64,000 nucleotides of DNA. Origin: Dryomyza anilis. Taxonomy: Eukaryota; Arthropoda; Insecta; Diptera; Dryomyzidae. The translations under genes and the position numbers were made by a program. The DNA lies in assembly GCA_951804985.1 (NCBI GenBank), contig OX638132.1, positions 44,740,791 to 44,804,790 on the forward strand. Direction: 5' to 3'. Below the pieces are notes generated by a model, which searched no databases, was not told the origin of the DNA, and worked only from the letters and a program-made list of their open reading frames with translations. The first letter of the stretch is position 1. Each line of letters starts with the position of its first letter. Below, piece after piece: positions 36,297 to 46,385 of the stretch.

Positions 36297-37420
36297 TTAA
36301 TGAAAGTGTGGTCGCGTTGCTATTGGCTCTTCTGCATCAGTAAAATCGGTTTGTCTAATTTTTTTTACATGACTTATGTGACGCCGATATCTTTTTCCAG
36401 ATTCCGATTCAACGACTACCTCAGCTCCTCTCTTTTCGATAACTTTATGTTTATCTGGTGTGAACGATGATGCCAATTTGTTTGTAGATATATTGCGTTT
36501 GATAAGAAATTTATCACCAACTTCAATATTATTTTCTTTTGCATGTCTCCTTGCATCCCCATACTCTTTCTCTTTTTCTTTCTTTTCTTTATCACGTTCT
36601 ACTAATTCTTCATCTTTTTCTATGGGTCTGTCTACACCTGGTAATTTGTCACGGATATTTCTTCCAAATAAAAGTTCTGCAGGCGTCTTTAATGTTGTTG
36701 AATGTTGTGCAGATCTGTACATGAGCAAATACGTTTGTAAATCATCTAACCAATTTCCTTTTGTATTCTGTGATATTATCAATCTTTTAAGTAACGATCG
36801 ATTTTGACGCTCGACTTCTCCATTCATTTGTGGCCAATAAGGTGTAATATTTATTAATTTGATTGTTTACATTACAAAAACTTTTGAATTCTTCACTGAT
36901 GAATTGACGACCGTTGTTAGCAGTAATAGATAACGGCAACCCGAATTGTGCGAACATAACTTTCAATCTTTGAATTGTTTCTTTGGAGTCAATTTTCTTT
37001 ATAATTTCGACTTCAATATATCGGCTGTAGTAATCTACAACAACACAGAGATTATGACCCGATGGTAACGGTCCCAAAAAATCAATTGCCAAATGTTGCC
37101 AGGGACCTGATGGTAATTCTTTACGCTTCATTGGTTCAGGAGGTGCCGGTTCTGATACTAACGTGCATCCTAAACATTTCTTTATATACTGCTCCGCATG
37201 TTGATCAATTTTAGGCCACCATTCCTTAGATCGTAATCGTCTATTCATTACTGTCATGCCAGGATGACCTTCATGCGCTAATTTGAGTACTTGCCAACGT
37301 AAACTTTCTGGAATTACAATACGATTTCCACGTAGAAGTATCTCGCCAGCCATATATAACTCTTCTTTAAATAGTTTGTAATGTGCTGATATCTCAGACC
37401 ATTTGTTTTCATAAATACCG
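36297..37420 (-). pseudogene. Integrase of the mag-like element, catalytically altered
   Basis: On the minus strand the zinc-finger region reads LAHEGHPGMTVMNRRLR then CLGC (H, H, C, C). The core has LAIDFLGPL (first Asp), VVDYYSRY, and SITANNGRQF where Ty3/Gypsy integrases have ADNG: the second catalytic Asp codon at 36916-36918 is AAC, Asn. A frameshift near 36840 moves the frame before PYWPQMNGEVERQ, which keeps the catalytic Glu. The C-terminal part runs to 36297 with a basic tail (KRYRRHISHVKKI). Loss of the second Asp should abolish strand transfer. Confidence 0.8.
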
Positions 37421-37559
37421 ATCTTTACTGCTTTTATCTCATTGTCGTTTGAAGATATATTTTGTATTTCATACAATTTTACAGCTACTGGTGTTGCAGT
37501 GGTTACTACCCAATTCACATAATGTTCAGCGTCCTCATCAAACGTATATGCATTTGTTT

Positions 37560-37992
37560 CAACTGCCAATCTAGATAGTGGATCTGCAATATTTGTTTTC
37601 CCAGGCTTGTAAAGTACTGATTGTAAACGCAATACCCAACGTTCAATTCGAGCACATGGCTTCGAATTGTAATCTGTTATTAATTCAAATGACCGTCCAA
37701 AGAGGTAATAATGAAATCTTTCCACAGCACATACTAATGCCAATGCTTCCTTTTCGGTTTGAGCATATCTTTTTTCAACATCAGATAAACTCTTGCTAGC
37801 ATATGATATGATTCGTGGTCCTTCAGCATTGACCTGAATTAAAACTGCGCCTAAACCAACCGAACTAGCGTCTGCAATGAGTTGAGTTTTGTCACAAACA
37901 TCATAGTATCCCAACTTTAATACATCCGACATCATATCTTTTAATTTTTCAAAAGCTTCAGTCTGCAAATATCCCAACAACAAATGGAACAA
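37560..37992 (-). pseudogene. RNase H of the mag-like element, with deletion
   Basis: LIADASSVGLGAVLIQ (Asp), RYAQTEKEALAL (Glu) and FELITDYNSKPCARIERWVLRLQ (Asp) are readable, continuing to YKPGKTNIADPLSRL. After TD the usual HxPLxxIxxxx segment is missing, about 11 residues by comparison with the family, with the frame kept. Shorter gaps follow near LRLQSVLYKPG. It is joined to integrase in one frame, as expected for this lineage. Confidence 0.75.
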
Positions 37993-38990
37993 ATTTACCT
38001 ACATAATTAACTAATCCAAGGAAACTTCGAACTTCCTCCACTGGTTTCGGACATCTAAACGATTTTTTTGTCTTTAATTTTTCTCTATCTGGCTTTATAC
38101 CGCTGAAAAGTAATGACAAAGAAATTGCAATTCTGTTACTCCATACATGCATTTGTCTTGATTTATTAAAACATTGTTCTCTTTTAAAGAATTCAGCACT
38201 TTCTTCAATAGTATATTGTGTTCTTCTTTTGTAGACCCATATACCCTATAAAGTTAAAACATCCCTCACACCCACAAAGAATTCTTTCCATTATTTTCTG
38301 AAATAATTCTGGAGCACACGATATTCCAAACATTAGCCTTTTGTATCGAAATAATCCTTTTCGTGTTATAAATGTTGTAATCTCTCTAGATTCTTTCGAT
38401 ATTTCCACCTATGATAAAAACCATTAAATTAAAAATAACCATTATTATTTTTTTTATTGATTTCCAAAATTTTATAATAAAACAAATTAAAGTTAATAAA
38501 ACGTCTGAATACAATTGTTAACTTATACAACCTGATGAAAAGCATTCTTTACATCCAACTTTGAAAAAAAAATTCCTTTTCCAATATGTGGCAAAAAGTC
38601 TTCTATTGTTGGAAGTAGATGATTCTCTCGTTCGACTGCTTCATTCGTTCTACGCATATTAATACAAATTCGAACATCATTTTCCTTTGGAACCGCAACT
38701 ACAGGAGAAATCCATTTTGAAGGCTTATGCACTCTTTCAATAATATCATGAGATAACAATTCGTCAATTTTATTATCAACCGCAGCTTCAAGTGCTACTG
38801 GTACTCTTCTGTATGGTTGTATTACTGGCTTAACGAATCTTTTAATGAGAATTTCTACGACAACATCTTGTATTTTACTCAATGGCGTTCCAGAAGTAGC
38901 AGTTTCATCAACATTGTTCACTTCACAGTTTATTGTTAATATTCCAAGTGACTCAGCGGTATCTCGTCCAATCAATAAGCGTCCTTTGCC
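37958..38990 (-). pseudogene. Reverse transcriptase of the mag-like element, interrupted
   Basis: N-terminal block on the minus strand: YRRVPVALE, DELLSHDIIERV, SKWISPVVAVPKEND, RICINMRRTN and FFSKLDVKNAFHQV (first catalytic Asp). A 123-bp intron-like interruption (38409-38531) follows. The frame then resumes with EISKESREITTF, RYKRLMFGISCAPE and QKIMERIL. At the expected YIDD site the reading is FNFIGYMG, so the catalytic Asp pair is gone through a small deletion. Beyond it STKEEHN, NNVLINQDKCMYGV and then PVEEVRSFLGLVNYVGKF are readable in shifting frames. The enzyme would be dead even if expressed. Confidence 0.8.
38409..38531 (-). other. Intron-like interruption in RT (GT..AG, 123 bp)
   Basis: On the minus strand CAG|GTTGTATAAG opens and TTTTTATCATAG|GTGGAA closes a 123-bp AT-rich segment with stops. 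Removing it leaves HQVEIS in frame, the family sequence. An alternative donor GTATAAG three bases later would add one Val. The sequence is not a repeat seen elsewhere in the window. Confidence 0.5.
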
Positions 38991-38999
38991 CTTTATTAC

Positions 39000-39270
39000 G
39001 TAGAATTCCGAATTTTTCTTCCGCTCACTAAACTCAATTTGAGCTTCAAAAACTCCAACTATTTCGGGTGTATGGCCGCCATAAGCCTTAAATACCTTTT
39101 CCGTATTCTTACGTTGGAACGTGTTGAGCTTTTAATGATTCCCATGTACTCTGATCCATTAAATTGTATTTTGATCCCGAATCAATGACGCCTTTTGAAA
39201 TAATTCCGCCAATTTTGCACCGAAACTCGTACTTGCTGCCACAATCAGTGATGCCAAATACATATTCATC
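39000..39270 (-). pseudogene. Protease of the mag-like element
   Basis: The sequence on the minus strand is FRCKIGG, then KGVIDSGSKYNLM with the Asp-Ser-Gly active-site triplet, then DQSTWESL. A frameshift near 39115 shifts it to LNTFQRK and later YVIKGKGRLLIGRDTAE, which leads into RT. The domain matures the polyprotein. It directly follows the zinc knuckles. Confidence 0.7.
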
Positions 39271-39274
39271 TTTC

Positions 39275-40211
39275 TCTTCCGAGATAAACCTAATTGACTC
39301 TTTTTTCGACTCAGTTCGCTGTTCTTCATTTCGAACTTTCTTCTGATACTGCTGACCGGATTGATCATTGAACGTGCGTTTCTTTGACCGACAATTCCGA
39401 CCAAAATGATCACGTCCGCCGCACTTGTAGCATATTTTTCCTTTAGCCGGGCACTTATCATCAATAGCATCGTGACCCCATAGTCCACACCTTTGGCAAC
39501 CAGTTCCCTTTCCAGTTGCAAATCGATAATTAGATGAAAACATGCTTTGGTGGTTTAGTCTATCGTGATTTAGCGGAAAATATCGATTTGAATTGGACTT
39601 TGTATCAATTTTAGCAATTTCCACCGTTGATTCTGATTTATTGTTGTCGCCAAAAACTTGTTCTTGCTTAGAAACTGCCTTAAATACTTTGCCAATATTG
39701 AGCACTTCTTTTAGACTGGCATCTTCTTGATTCTTGTTGCGCAATGTAGATGGTCGCTATGCTACAATAATTTGATATTTTACTTGATTGTCCCTATCTT
39801 CACCAAAATTACGTCGCGCAGCTTGTATATCCAATCTAATCGCGAATGTAGCAATACTTTCAGATTATTCTTGCTTCATTAAGCGCAACATGTGTCGTTC
39901 ATATGTCTTATTTTGTTTTGGTTCGAAGTACTCTGTCAATTTTTCTACAGATATTTCAAATTTCGAGCGATGTGGTACATATCGTTCAACAGACCGTAAT
40001 GGACCTCTATTTGTGCATTCTGGGAGGTCTGTGCATTCTTGAGCTTTGTCACCCATATAATGCAACAACATCCGATACTTTATGTCGTCACCATCAATAA
40101 TAATTGCCAGCAACATGTATTTAAATGACCAAAACCATTTCTGCCATAACTGACCACTGTCTTCACCGTCGGTATATTGAAACCGATTCAATCTTATTGG
40201 CCCTATTTCGT
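39275..40211 (-). pseudogene. gag of the mag-like element
   Basis: The capsid-like block (39865-40191 and slightly upstream) reads RFQYTDGEDSGQLWQKW, then YRMLLHYMGDKAQE, FEPKQNKTYERHMLR. A stop at 39865 and a frameshift near 39750 separate it from the nucleocapsid part (39109-39744), where two Cys/His boxes stand: CQRCGLWGHDAIDDKC (C-x2-C-x4-H-x6-C) and CYKCGGRDHFGRNC (C-x2-C-x4-H-x4-C). A basic region follows, then the protease. A possible start is the Met at 40191; an alternative is a spliced leader exon (see 40212-40596). Confidence 0.75.
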
Positions 40212-40596
40212 CTGAAATAAATGGTTCTTTAGTTTATCACAAAATTATTTACATTTAAGCAAATACTACATTTATTCGCATTTAAGCGAATACTAATTTT
40301 ATTCACATTTAAGCGAATACCACTTTATTTGAATTAAATCAAATACCAGTCTTATTTGAATTTAATCAAATACCAGTCTTATTTGAATTTAATCAAATAC
40401 ATTTAAGCGAATACCATTTTATTTACATTTAAGCAAATACTAGACTTATTCACATTTAAGCGAATACCACTTTATTTGCATTTAAGCAAATACCAGACTT
40501 ATTCACATTTAAGCGAACACCATTTTATTTTTTTAATCCATACTAATTTCGCAAAAACAAATCTATTTTATAAAAATATAGAAATCTTATAATTAC
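40212..40596 (-). other. Possible leader intron before gag (385 bp)
   Basis: On the minus strand GAAC|GTAATT resembles a donor and TTTATTTCAG|ACGAAA is a good acceptor. Joining would put ATGGAGATGGAAC (ATG at 40607-40609) in frame with the gag reading. The first exon would encode only a few residues from that ATG, so the case is weaker than for the RT interruption. A tandem repeat lies inside. Confidence 0.3.
40248..40525 (-). repeat. ~27-bp minisatellite with dyad units
   Basis: About ten units of the type TTATTTGCATTTAAGCAAAT. Each holds a dyad: ATTTGC..GCAAAT, ATTTGA..TCAAAT, or ATTCAC..GCGAAT. It lies in the 5' leader of the mag-like element, between primer site and gag. Confidence 0.75.
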
Positions 40597-40728
40597 GTTC
40601 CATCTCCATTTGCCAAACCAAAAGCTGAAATTCTTCGTTTATTTCTTGCTTTAATAAAATATCTTGATGAAATATTTTTTTTTTTTTTCTTGAACAAACA
40701 AAAAAAAAATATTATTTTTTTTTTATTT

Positions 40729-40742
40729 AATCTTCGTCGCCA
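40729..40742 (-). other. Probable primer-binding site of the mag-like element
   Basis: On the minus strand TGGCGACGAAGATT begins one base after the 5' LTR CA end (the base between is T). The TGGCGAC start is usual for Ty3/Gypsy primer sites. The tRNA was not identified. Confidence 0.5.
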
Positions 40743-40752
40743 ATGTAGAAAC

Positions 40753-41989
40753 CAGAGCTCTCGATTTCATACGAGTATTTTCGAGTAGCCCGGGTACCGG
40801 GCGCTCAAAGGCCCGGGTAGTTCAAATACTCGAAAAACCCGGGTATTAAATACCCGTGCTACCCGGGTTTTTCGAGCTACCCGGGTAATACCCGGGTAGT
40901 TAAAATACTCGAAAAACCCGGGTATTAAATGTTCGAGCTACCCGGGTAATTTGTTCGTTCGTTCGAGCTATTCGAGTAGCTCGTTTGTTCGAGTAGTTCG
41001 ATTGCTCTTTCGTTGTTCGAGTAGCTCGATTGCTCGATCATTGTTATAGCTTATAATAGCTCGTTCGTTTGTTCGATTGACGATTGTTCATTTGATCGCT
41101 TGTTAAATTGTCTGTCCGTTCGTTTGCTTGATGTGGGCGTTGATCGGAAGTGGTTTGAAAAATGTGGGTAGAAAAAAGTGGGTGACCCCACCAAAGGGGG
41201 TCAAAAACACCATTTTCGATTTTTTTTTTGCAGAAATAGATAGCTGACGTTATGAAATGTATTTTAACATTCACATCATATTTTTTTCGAAAATGGAGTT
41301 TTTGACCCCCTTTGGGGGGACCTGGACGGCTCCAAAGGGTACCATTAGCCTTCTAATAATGTCCGCTATCGATTTCCGAAATAAAAAAAAATGTTGGGTC
41401 ATAAATGGGTTTTTGACCCCCTTTTGGGGATCGTGGACCACTCCAAAGGGTACCAATAGCATTCTAATGGTGTCCGCTATCGATTTCCGAAATAAAAATT
41501 TGTGGGTCATAAATGGGGTTTTGACCCCCTTTTGGGGGTCGTGGACCACTCCAAAGGGTACCATTAGTCTTCTAATGAGGTTCGCTATCCATTTCCATTT
41601 CAATAAAATTTTGGGGGTCAGGGACCACTGAGAGTGGTACCATTCGATTTCCCTCGATGTCTGGTATCGATTTCTGCAATAAAAATTTGTTCGGTCTTTT
41701 TATCACTTTTGCCCACCCACCCACTTTTGTCCACCCACATTTTTCCAACCACTTCGGACATCAAGCAAACGAACGGACAGACAAATTAACAAGCGATCAA
41801 ATGAACAATCGTCAATCGAACAAACGAACAAACGAGCTACTCGAAGCTCGAACAACGTTCGAGCAATCGATTTACTCGAACAACGAACGAGCAATCGAGC
41901 TACTCGAATAGCTCGAACAAATGAACGAACAAATTACCCGGGTAGCTCGAACATTTAATACCCGGGCACCCGGGTAATCGAGAGCTCTG
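40753..41989. mobile_element. hAT-like foldback in the 5' LTR, exact 8-bp TSD
   Basis: The ends are CAGAGCTCTCGAT at the left and ATCGAGAGCTCTG at the right, with GTAGAAAC duplicated on both sides (40745-40752 and 41990-41997). CAGAG ends plus an 8-bp duplication indicate hAT. Long inverted arms (about 40753-41195 and 41700-41989) are made of CCCGGGTA, TCGAGTAGCTCG and GTTCG words and end inward in GTGGGTGGGC-type sequence. The centre is a direct repeat array (41280-41690). No transposase frame. It splits the 5' LTR after nine bases. Confidence 0.8.
41280..41690 (+). repeat. Direct repeat array, ~112-bp units
   Basis: Four units, each with TTTTGACCCCCTTTnGGGG, GTGGACCACTCCAAAGGGTACC, and GTCCGCTATCGATTTCCGAAAT, starting near 41296, 41413, 41520 and, degenerate, 41610. 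A shortened inverted piece lies at about 41180-41250. Frames through the array on both strands are artefacts of the repetition. Confidence 0.8.
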
Positions 41990-42109
41990 GTAGAAACACG
42001 TTAGTTCACTTGCTCGTTTGCTCTCAATCGAACGTTTATTTGATACATTATTTCTAACATACTTGATATTATAAATGTAACAGTATCACAAATTCTGTAA
42101 GATACTACA
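41990..42109 (-). mobile_element. 5' LTR of the mag-like element (main part)
   Basis: Matches 36110-36230. Its last nine bases in minus-strand order are at 40744-40752, beyond the hAT insertion. Confidence 0.8.
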
Positions 42110-42483
42110 TGTACAAATTTTAATTTTTTTCCTAACATTCTACTTTATATTAAATCATTCAACAGAAACATAAAAATTTGCATTTGAAATTAAATAAATT
42201 AAAAAAAAAAAAATTAAAGTAAAGAGTAAAAAAAATAAAAAAATATATATATTTCAATAAATTCTTGGGAAATTTTAATTTATGAAAAAAATTGTATAAA
42301 ATATATATTTTTTTTAATTTTGCGAATTGAAGGGGAATTGAGTCCTCCGCATTTAGTCCCTCCGCATATAAAACGATGATCTTAGCCATCGGGCTAAATA
42401 CATAAATACACTAAGTTTATACAAGCTAGTACTACACTAAATAGGAATATTTTAAATTATGTACCACACTATATTCCAATATA

Positions 42484-42709
42484 GTAGCAGCGGTAGCTCA
42501 GTGGTTAGTGCTTTGGACTGGGGCTAACAACATATTTTCATAGAAACATTTTTCTATACCACGCTACCTCTCGGCAGTAAATGGGAAACCTACGAGAGTA
42601 AAACATTGCCTATGAAAAGCTCTCACCCGCCGTTCAGATTCGGCAATAAACTCTAGGTCCCACCACTTTGAGTACAAAAATAACACGCACAAACTATTAT
42701 TATTATATA
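42484..42709 (+). mobile_element. tRNA-headed SINE, copy 5 (B box deleted)
   Basis: The A box is present (GCAGCGGTAGCTCAGTGG), but the sequence jumps from TTGGACT to GGGGCTAAC, losing the anticodon arm and B box. A gap near the 3' end removes the GAGAGAGCTCGGCCG part. Confidence 0.75.
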
Positions 42710-43685
42710 TATTTAAAAAGAAAATATAGTTGTTTTAATACACGTCATGTTAATTATTGTTGCTATGTACAAGAACCATTAAATATTATACTAAAGCTAT
42801 ATTAAATTTACATAGGTTAGTACCACACCACACATTTGGAATAATTTAAACAAAATTAGAATTATTGTTTGTCAAAGATTCATGTAAATTTTCAATATCC
42901 GAGTGCACAAAAACTGTTATTTAGAATGACCACACTCCAAAGCGCTTGATACTGACGCAGAATACCCATAGATAATCGAAGGGGTCTTGAGATTTTAGTG
43001 GGTACATGTAGAATGAGCTCTTGGTGTTATCAACAAGAAGAAGTAGTGAAGCAGAGACCCAGCAGATTCGAACATAGAGAAAAAAACGAAGAAATGAAGC
43101 AGAGTGGCAGCGTATTTGTAAACGTAGCAGAATGCATTAAGCGCATATTTGTTTTTATACTAAATACAGGTGGTTTGCAAAGATTTATTAAAAAAAAAAA
43201 ATACTGGTCAGAATTTTCAGATATTTCCAGATACAAGATGCAGATAACAAGATTCCAAATGGACCTGGAAAATGTATATAAACAATCGATATATTATATC
43301 TTACACCTATCACAGAGAAGAAGCGAAGCCACGAGGTTCTCTGATATCAACGGTTGAGAAATCTATAACAACGTATAAATGGAACAAAGGACAAGATCAA
43401 AAAAAAGAACACTCATCTCGAACATATCTTCAACCAAGTTAACGGGACCAAAGATCTCTTGGACGACTAAGAGTCCATCGTATCAACATGACGACGTCTA
43501 TTATGGATTGCACCATATGCGAATTCAAAAAGAAGTCCAACAGATCCAACGCACGACATACAACCAACCATTGAAGATGAGCAAGATAAATCTGACCCAA
43601 TACGCAGAAGAACAAGAGTAGAAATCTGGTCCAACAGTAGGGCATACAAAAGTCACTCAATACACATACAAAACTATACAATAAT

Positions 43686-43840
43686 ATAATAGTTTGGCGC
43701 TAGAGTCCTCTATAGAACTTCGGCCGAGCTCTCTCACCATTTGAGCTGTGCATGTTATATTTGTACTCAAATTGGTGGGACCTATATTTTATTGCCGAAT
43801 CCGAACGGCGGGTGAGAGCTGTTTATAGGCAATATATTTG
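43686..43840 (-). mobile_element. SINE copy 6, 5'-truncated
   Basis: Inverted: tail and body are present (TTTGGCGCTAGAGTCC, CCGAACGGCGGGTGAGAGC) but the tRNA-like head is missing. Confidence 0.75.
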
Positions 43841-44309
43841 AACCGAAACATAAATATATTCAAAATAAAACGACCAGTGAAATGTATCATTTGTTTCAGT
43901 TCAAAAAGTAGTATGTTTGCATAGAAACATATATAAATATGTTTGGAAAAAAAACTTCCTGAAAATAAAATAAAATGTTGTTTTTTTTTATTTATTTAAT
44001 AAATGGAACAAAGGACAAGATCAAAAAAAAGAACACTCATCTCGAACATATCTTCAACCAAGTTAACGGGACCAAAGATCTCTTGGACGACTAAGAGTCC
44101 ATCGTATCAACATGACGACGTCTATTAGAGATTGCACCATATGCGAATTCAAAAAGAAGTCCAACAGATCCAACGCACGACATACAACCAACCATTGAAG
44201 ATGAGCAAGATAAATCTGACCCAATACGCAGAAGAACAAGAGTAGAAATCTGGTCCAACAGTAGGGCATACAAAAGTCACTCAATACACATACAAAACTA
44301 TACAATAAT

Positions 44310-44463
44310 ATAATAGTTTGGCGCTAGAGTCCTCTATAGAACTTCGGCCGAGCTCTCTCACCATTTGAGCTGTGCATGTTATATTTGTACTCAAATTGGT
44401 GGGACCTATATTTTATTGCCGAATCCGAACGGCGGGTGAGAGCTGTTTATAGGCAATATATTT
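44310..44463 (-). mobile_element. SINE copy 7, duplicate of copy 6
   Basis: Same truncated SINE as at 43686-43840, carried by the 624-bp duplication rather than by a new insertion. Confidence 0.75.
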
Positions 44464-46051
44464 GAACCGAAACATAAATATATTCAAAATAAAACGACCA
44501 GTGAAATGTATCATTTGTTTCAGTTCAAAAAGTAGTATGTTTGCATAGAAACATATATAAATATTTTTGGAAAAAAACTTCCTGAAAATAAAATAAAATG
44601 TTGTTTTTTTTTATTTATTTTTATTAAAAATCTTTAAACATGCACAGTGGGAATTTATAATAATTGAATTCATATAAAAAATTTTAAATGCATAAATAAA
44701 TAATTGGTTTAAAATGTAAGTACAAGTGACAGCATCAATGAATGTACAATTGCACCAGCAGACACTAAACTAGACGATGCAGGCTCGCTTTATATTTAGT
44801 ACAGTTGGTCTCATTACAGCACATAGCGTAGGCAAGGAATTCACGTAGGCTTTTGTAAAAAAACATGCAGAATTCTGTTTGAAAATCGAAACACTGATTT
44901 TTATTTGTGGTTTTTTCACATTAGTTTCAGAAATTATATACTGCACTATATACTCTGTTACTATACTCTGTTACTATTTGTACTTTTTGTAACACAATCT
45001 GTATATTTATTTAATTTACATATAACAAAATTATTACTCTCGTAGGTTTGCCATTTACTGCCAAGAGGTAGCGTCGCATAGAAAAATGTTTTCTATGAAA
45101 AATATGTTGGCAGTGGCTGGGGATGGAATTGCGGACCTTTCGGCTCGTGCTCGAACGCACCAGCGACTTTTCGCTCGTAGTACAACGCATAAACTAGACG
45201 AGGTACCGACGATAATTAATACACGCAGCAAAAGAAATGGCTCTCCCAAACATAATTTTGCAGGCATTAACATGTATATTTGGAATTTTATGTAAACATA
45301 ATATATAATTGACTGATAAATCATTTCTAAACAGGGTTGTATTGAGACTTGAACAGTGTTGTAATGAGCTCCGACTTACATTGTAATATCCGGGAAACAC
45401 TTTTATGTTGCCCCTTAAAATTGAGTATGTTCTAATGGAAACATAATAATTACTACATCCAAATAAAATAAATATTTGAACCGAAACATAAATATATTCA
45501 AAATAAAACGACCAGTGAAATGTATCATTTGTTTCAGTTCAAAAAGTAGTATGTTTGCATAGAAACATATATAAATATTTTTGGAAAAAAACTTCCTGAA
45601 AATAAAATAAAATGTTGTTTTTTTTTATTTATTTTTATTAAAAATCTTTAAACATGCACAGTGGGAATTTATAATAATTGAATTCATATAAAAATTTTTA
45701 AATGCATAAATAAATAATTGGTTTAAAATGTAAGTACAAGTGACAGCATCAATGAATGTACAATTGCACCAGCAGACACTAAACTAGACGATGCAGGCTC
45801 GCTTTATATTTAGTACAGTTGGTCTCATTACAGCACATAGCGTAGGCAAGGAATTCACGTAGGCTTTTGTAAAAAAACATGCAGAATTCTGTTTGAAAAT
45901 CGAAACACTGATTTTTATTTGTGGTTTTTTCACATTAGTTTCAGAAATTATATACTGCACTATATACTCTGTTACTATACTCTGTTACTATTTGTACTTT
46001 TTGTAACACAATCTGTATATTTATTTAATTTACATATAACAAAATTATTAC
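44461..46051 (+). repeat. Duplication of ~576 bp at 1014-bp spacing
   Basis: 44461-45036 recurs at 45475-46051 with only a couple of differences (for example AAAAAATTTT against AAAAATTTTT). The first copy ends at a diverged SINE remnant; the second continues into 46052. Confidence 0.85.
45037..45180 (-). mobile_element. SINE copy 8, strongly diverged
   Basis: Inverted and degenerate: CTCTCGTAGGTTTGCCATTTACTG, a decayed AGGTAGCG..ATAGAAAAATG block, and GACCTTTCGGCTCG from the head. The head-derived words recur (TTTCGGCTCG and TTTTCGCTCG), as if partly duplicated. Confidence 0.55.
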
Positions 46052-46069
46052 CGACGCGAATACGTTTTC

Positions 46070-46385
46070 TCAACGAACAACAAAAGACACGTACGCAGAA
46101 AATACCGATCACCGAATGTCAACTTTGTATACAAGAACATTTGAATTCATTTTTTTGTTTGTTTTCAAACAACAGTTTGTTTAAAATGACCCTATATATA
46201 CTTCAAACGACGAGAAAAGAGACGTAGGTAGAAAATTCTGCTCAACGAGTGCCAACTTCGTATACAAGAAGAATGTTGCAAGAATATCCAATTTATTTTT
46301 TGTTTGTTTTTAAACATCAATATCTTCAAACGATGGCAAGAGATGGCGTATGTAGAAAATGCTGCACAACTTTGCCAACTTCGTC
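46070..46385 (+). repeat. Three diverged ~130-bp tandem units
   Basis: Each unit has AACnACnnnAAAGAnACGTA, GTAGAAAATnCTGC, CCAACTTCGTATACAAGAA, and TTTTTGTTTGTTTTnAAAC in order, starting near 46070, 46205 and 46330 (the last truncated). Confidence 0.65.

Larger units (their letters stand above)
36110..42109 (-). mobile_element. mag/K02A2.6-like Ty3/Gypsy element, full-length
   Basis: Short LTRs (36110-36230, and 41990-42109 plus 40744-40752) bound gag, protease, RT, RNase H and integrase on the minus strand. LTRs begin TGTAGTATC and end TTTCTACA on that strand. Flanks GGTAC (36105-36109) and TGTAC (42110-42114) fit a 5-bp target duplication with one change. By eye the LTRs differ at about 12 of 121 positions, so the insertion is old. 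Motif style (CYKCGGRDHFGRNC, NAFHQV, VDYYSRYIEVE) places it near mag/K02A2.6-type elements. It interrupts family G copy 2 and is itself interrupted by a hAT-like foldback. Confidence 0.8.
43379..44625 (+). repeat. Tandem duplication, 624-bp period
   Basis: ATGGAACAAAGGACAAGATC starts at 43379 and again at 44003. The copies are nearly identical through a 3' family-G segment, a SINE fragment, and a tail with GAAACATATATAAATAT. Confidence 0.85.

Noticed and set aside
40248..40525. CRISPR array
   Set aside because: Units are contiguous without unique spacers and sit in a eukaryotic retrotransposon leader.
41257..41631. Overlapping 110-124 codon frames on both strands
   Set aside because: Both are produced by the ~112-bp direct repeats in the hAT-like foldback.
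43439..44305. Two identical 80-codon minus-strand frames
   Set aside because: They are identical because of the 624-bp duplication; the related segment of copy 1 does not keep the frame over its length.
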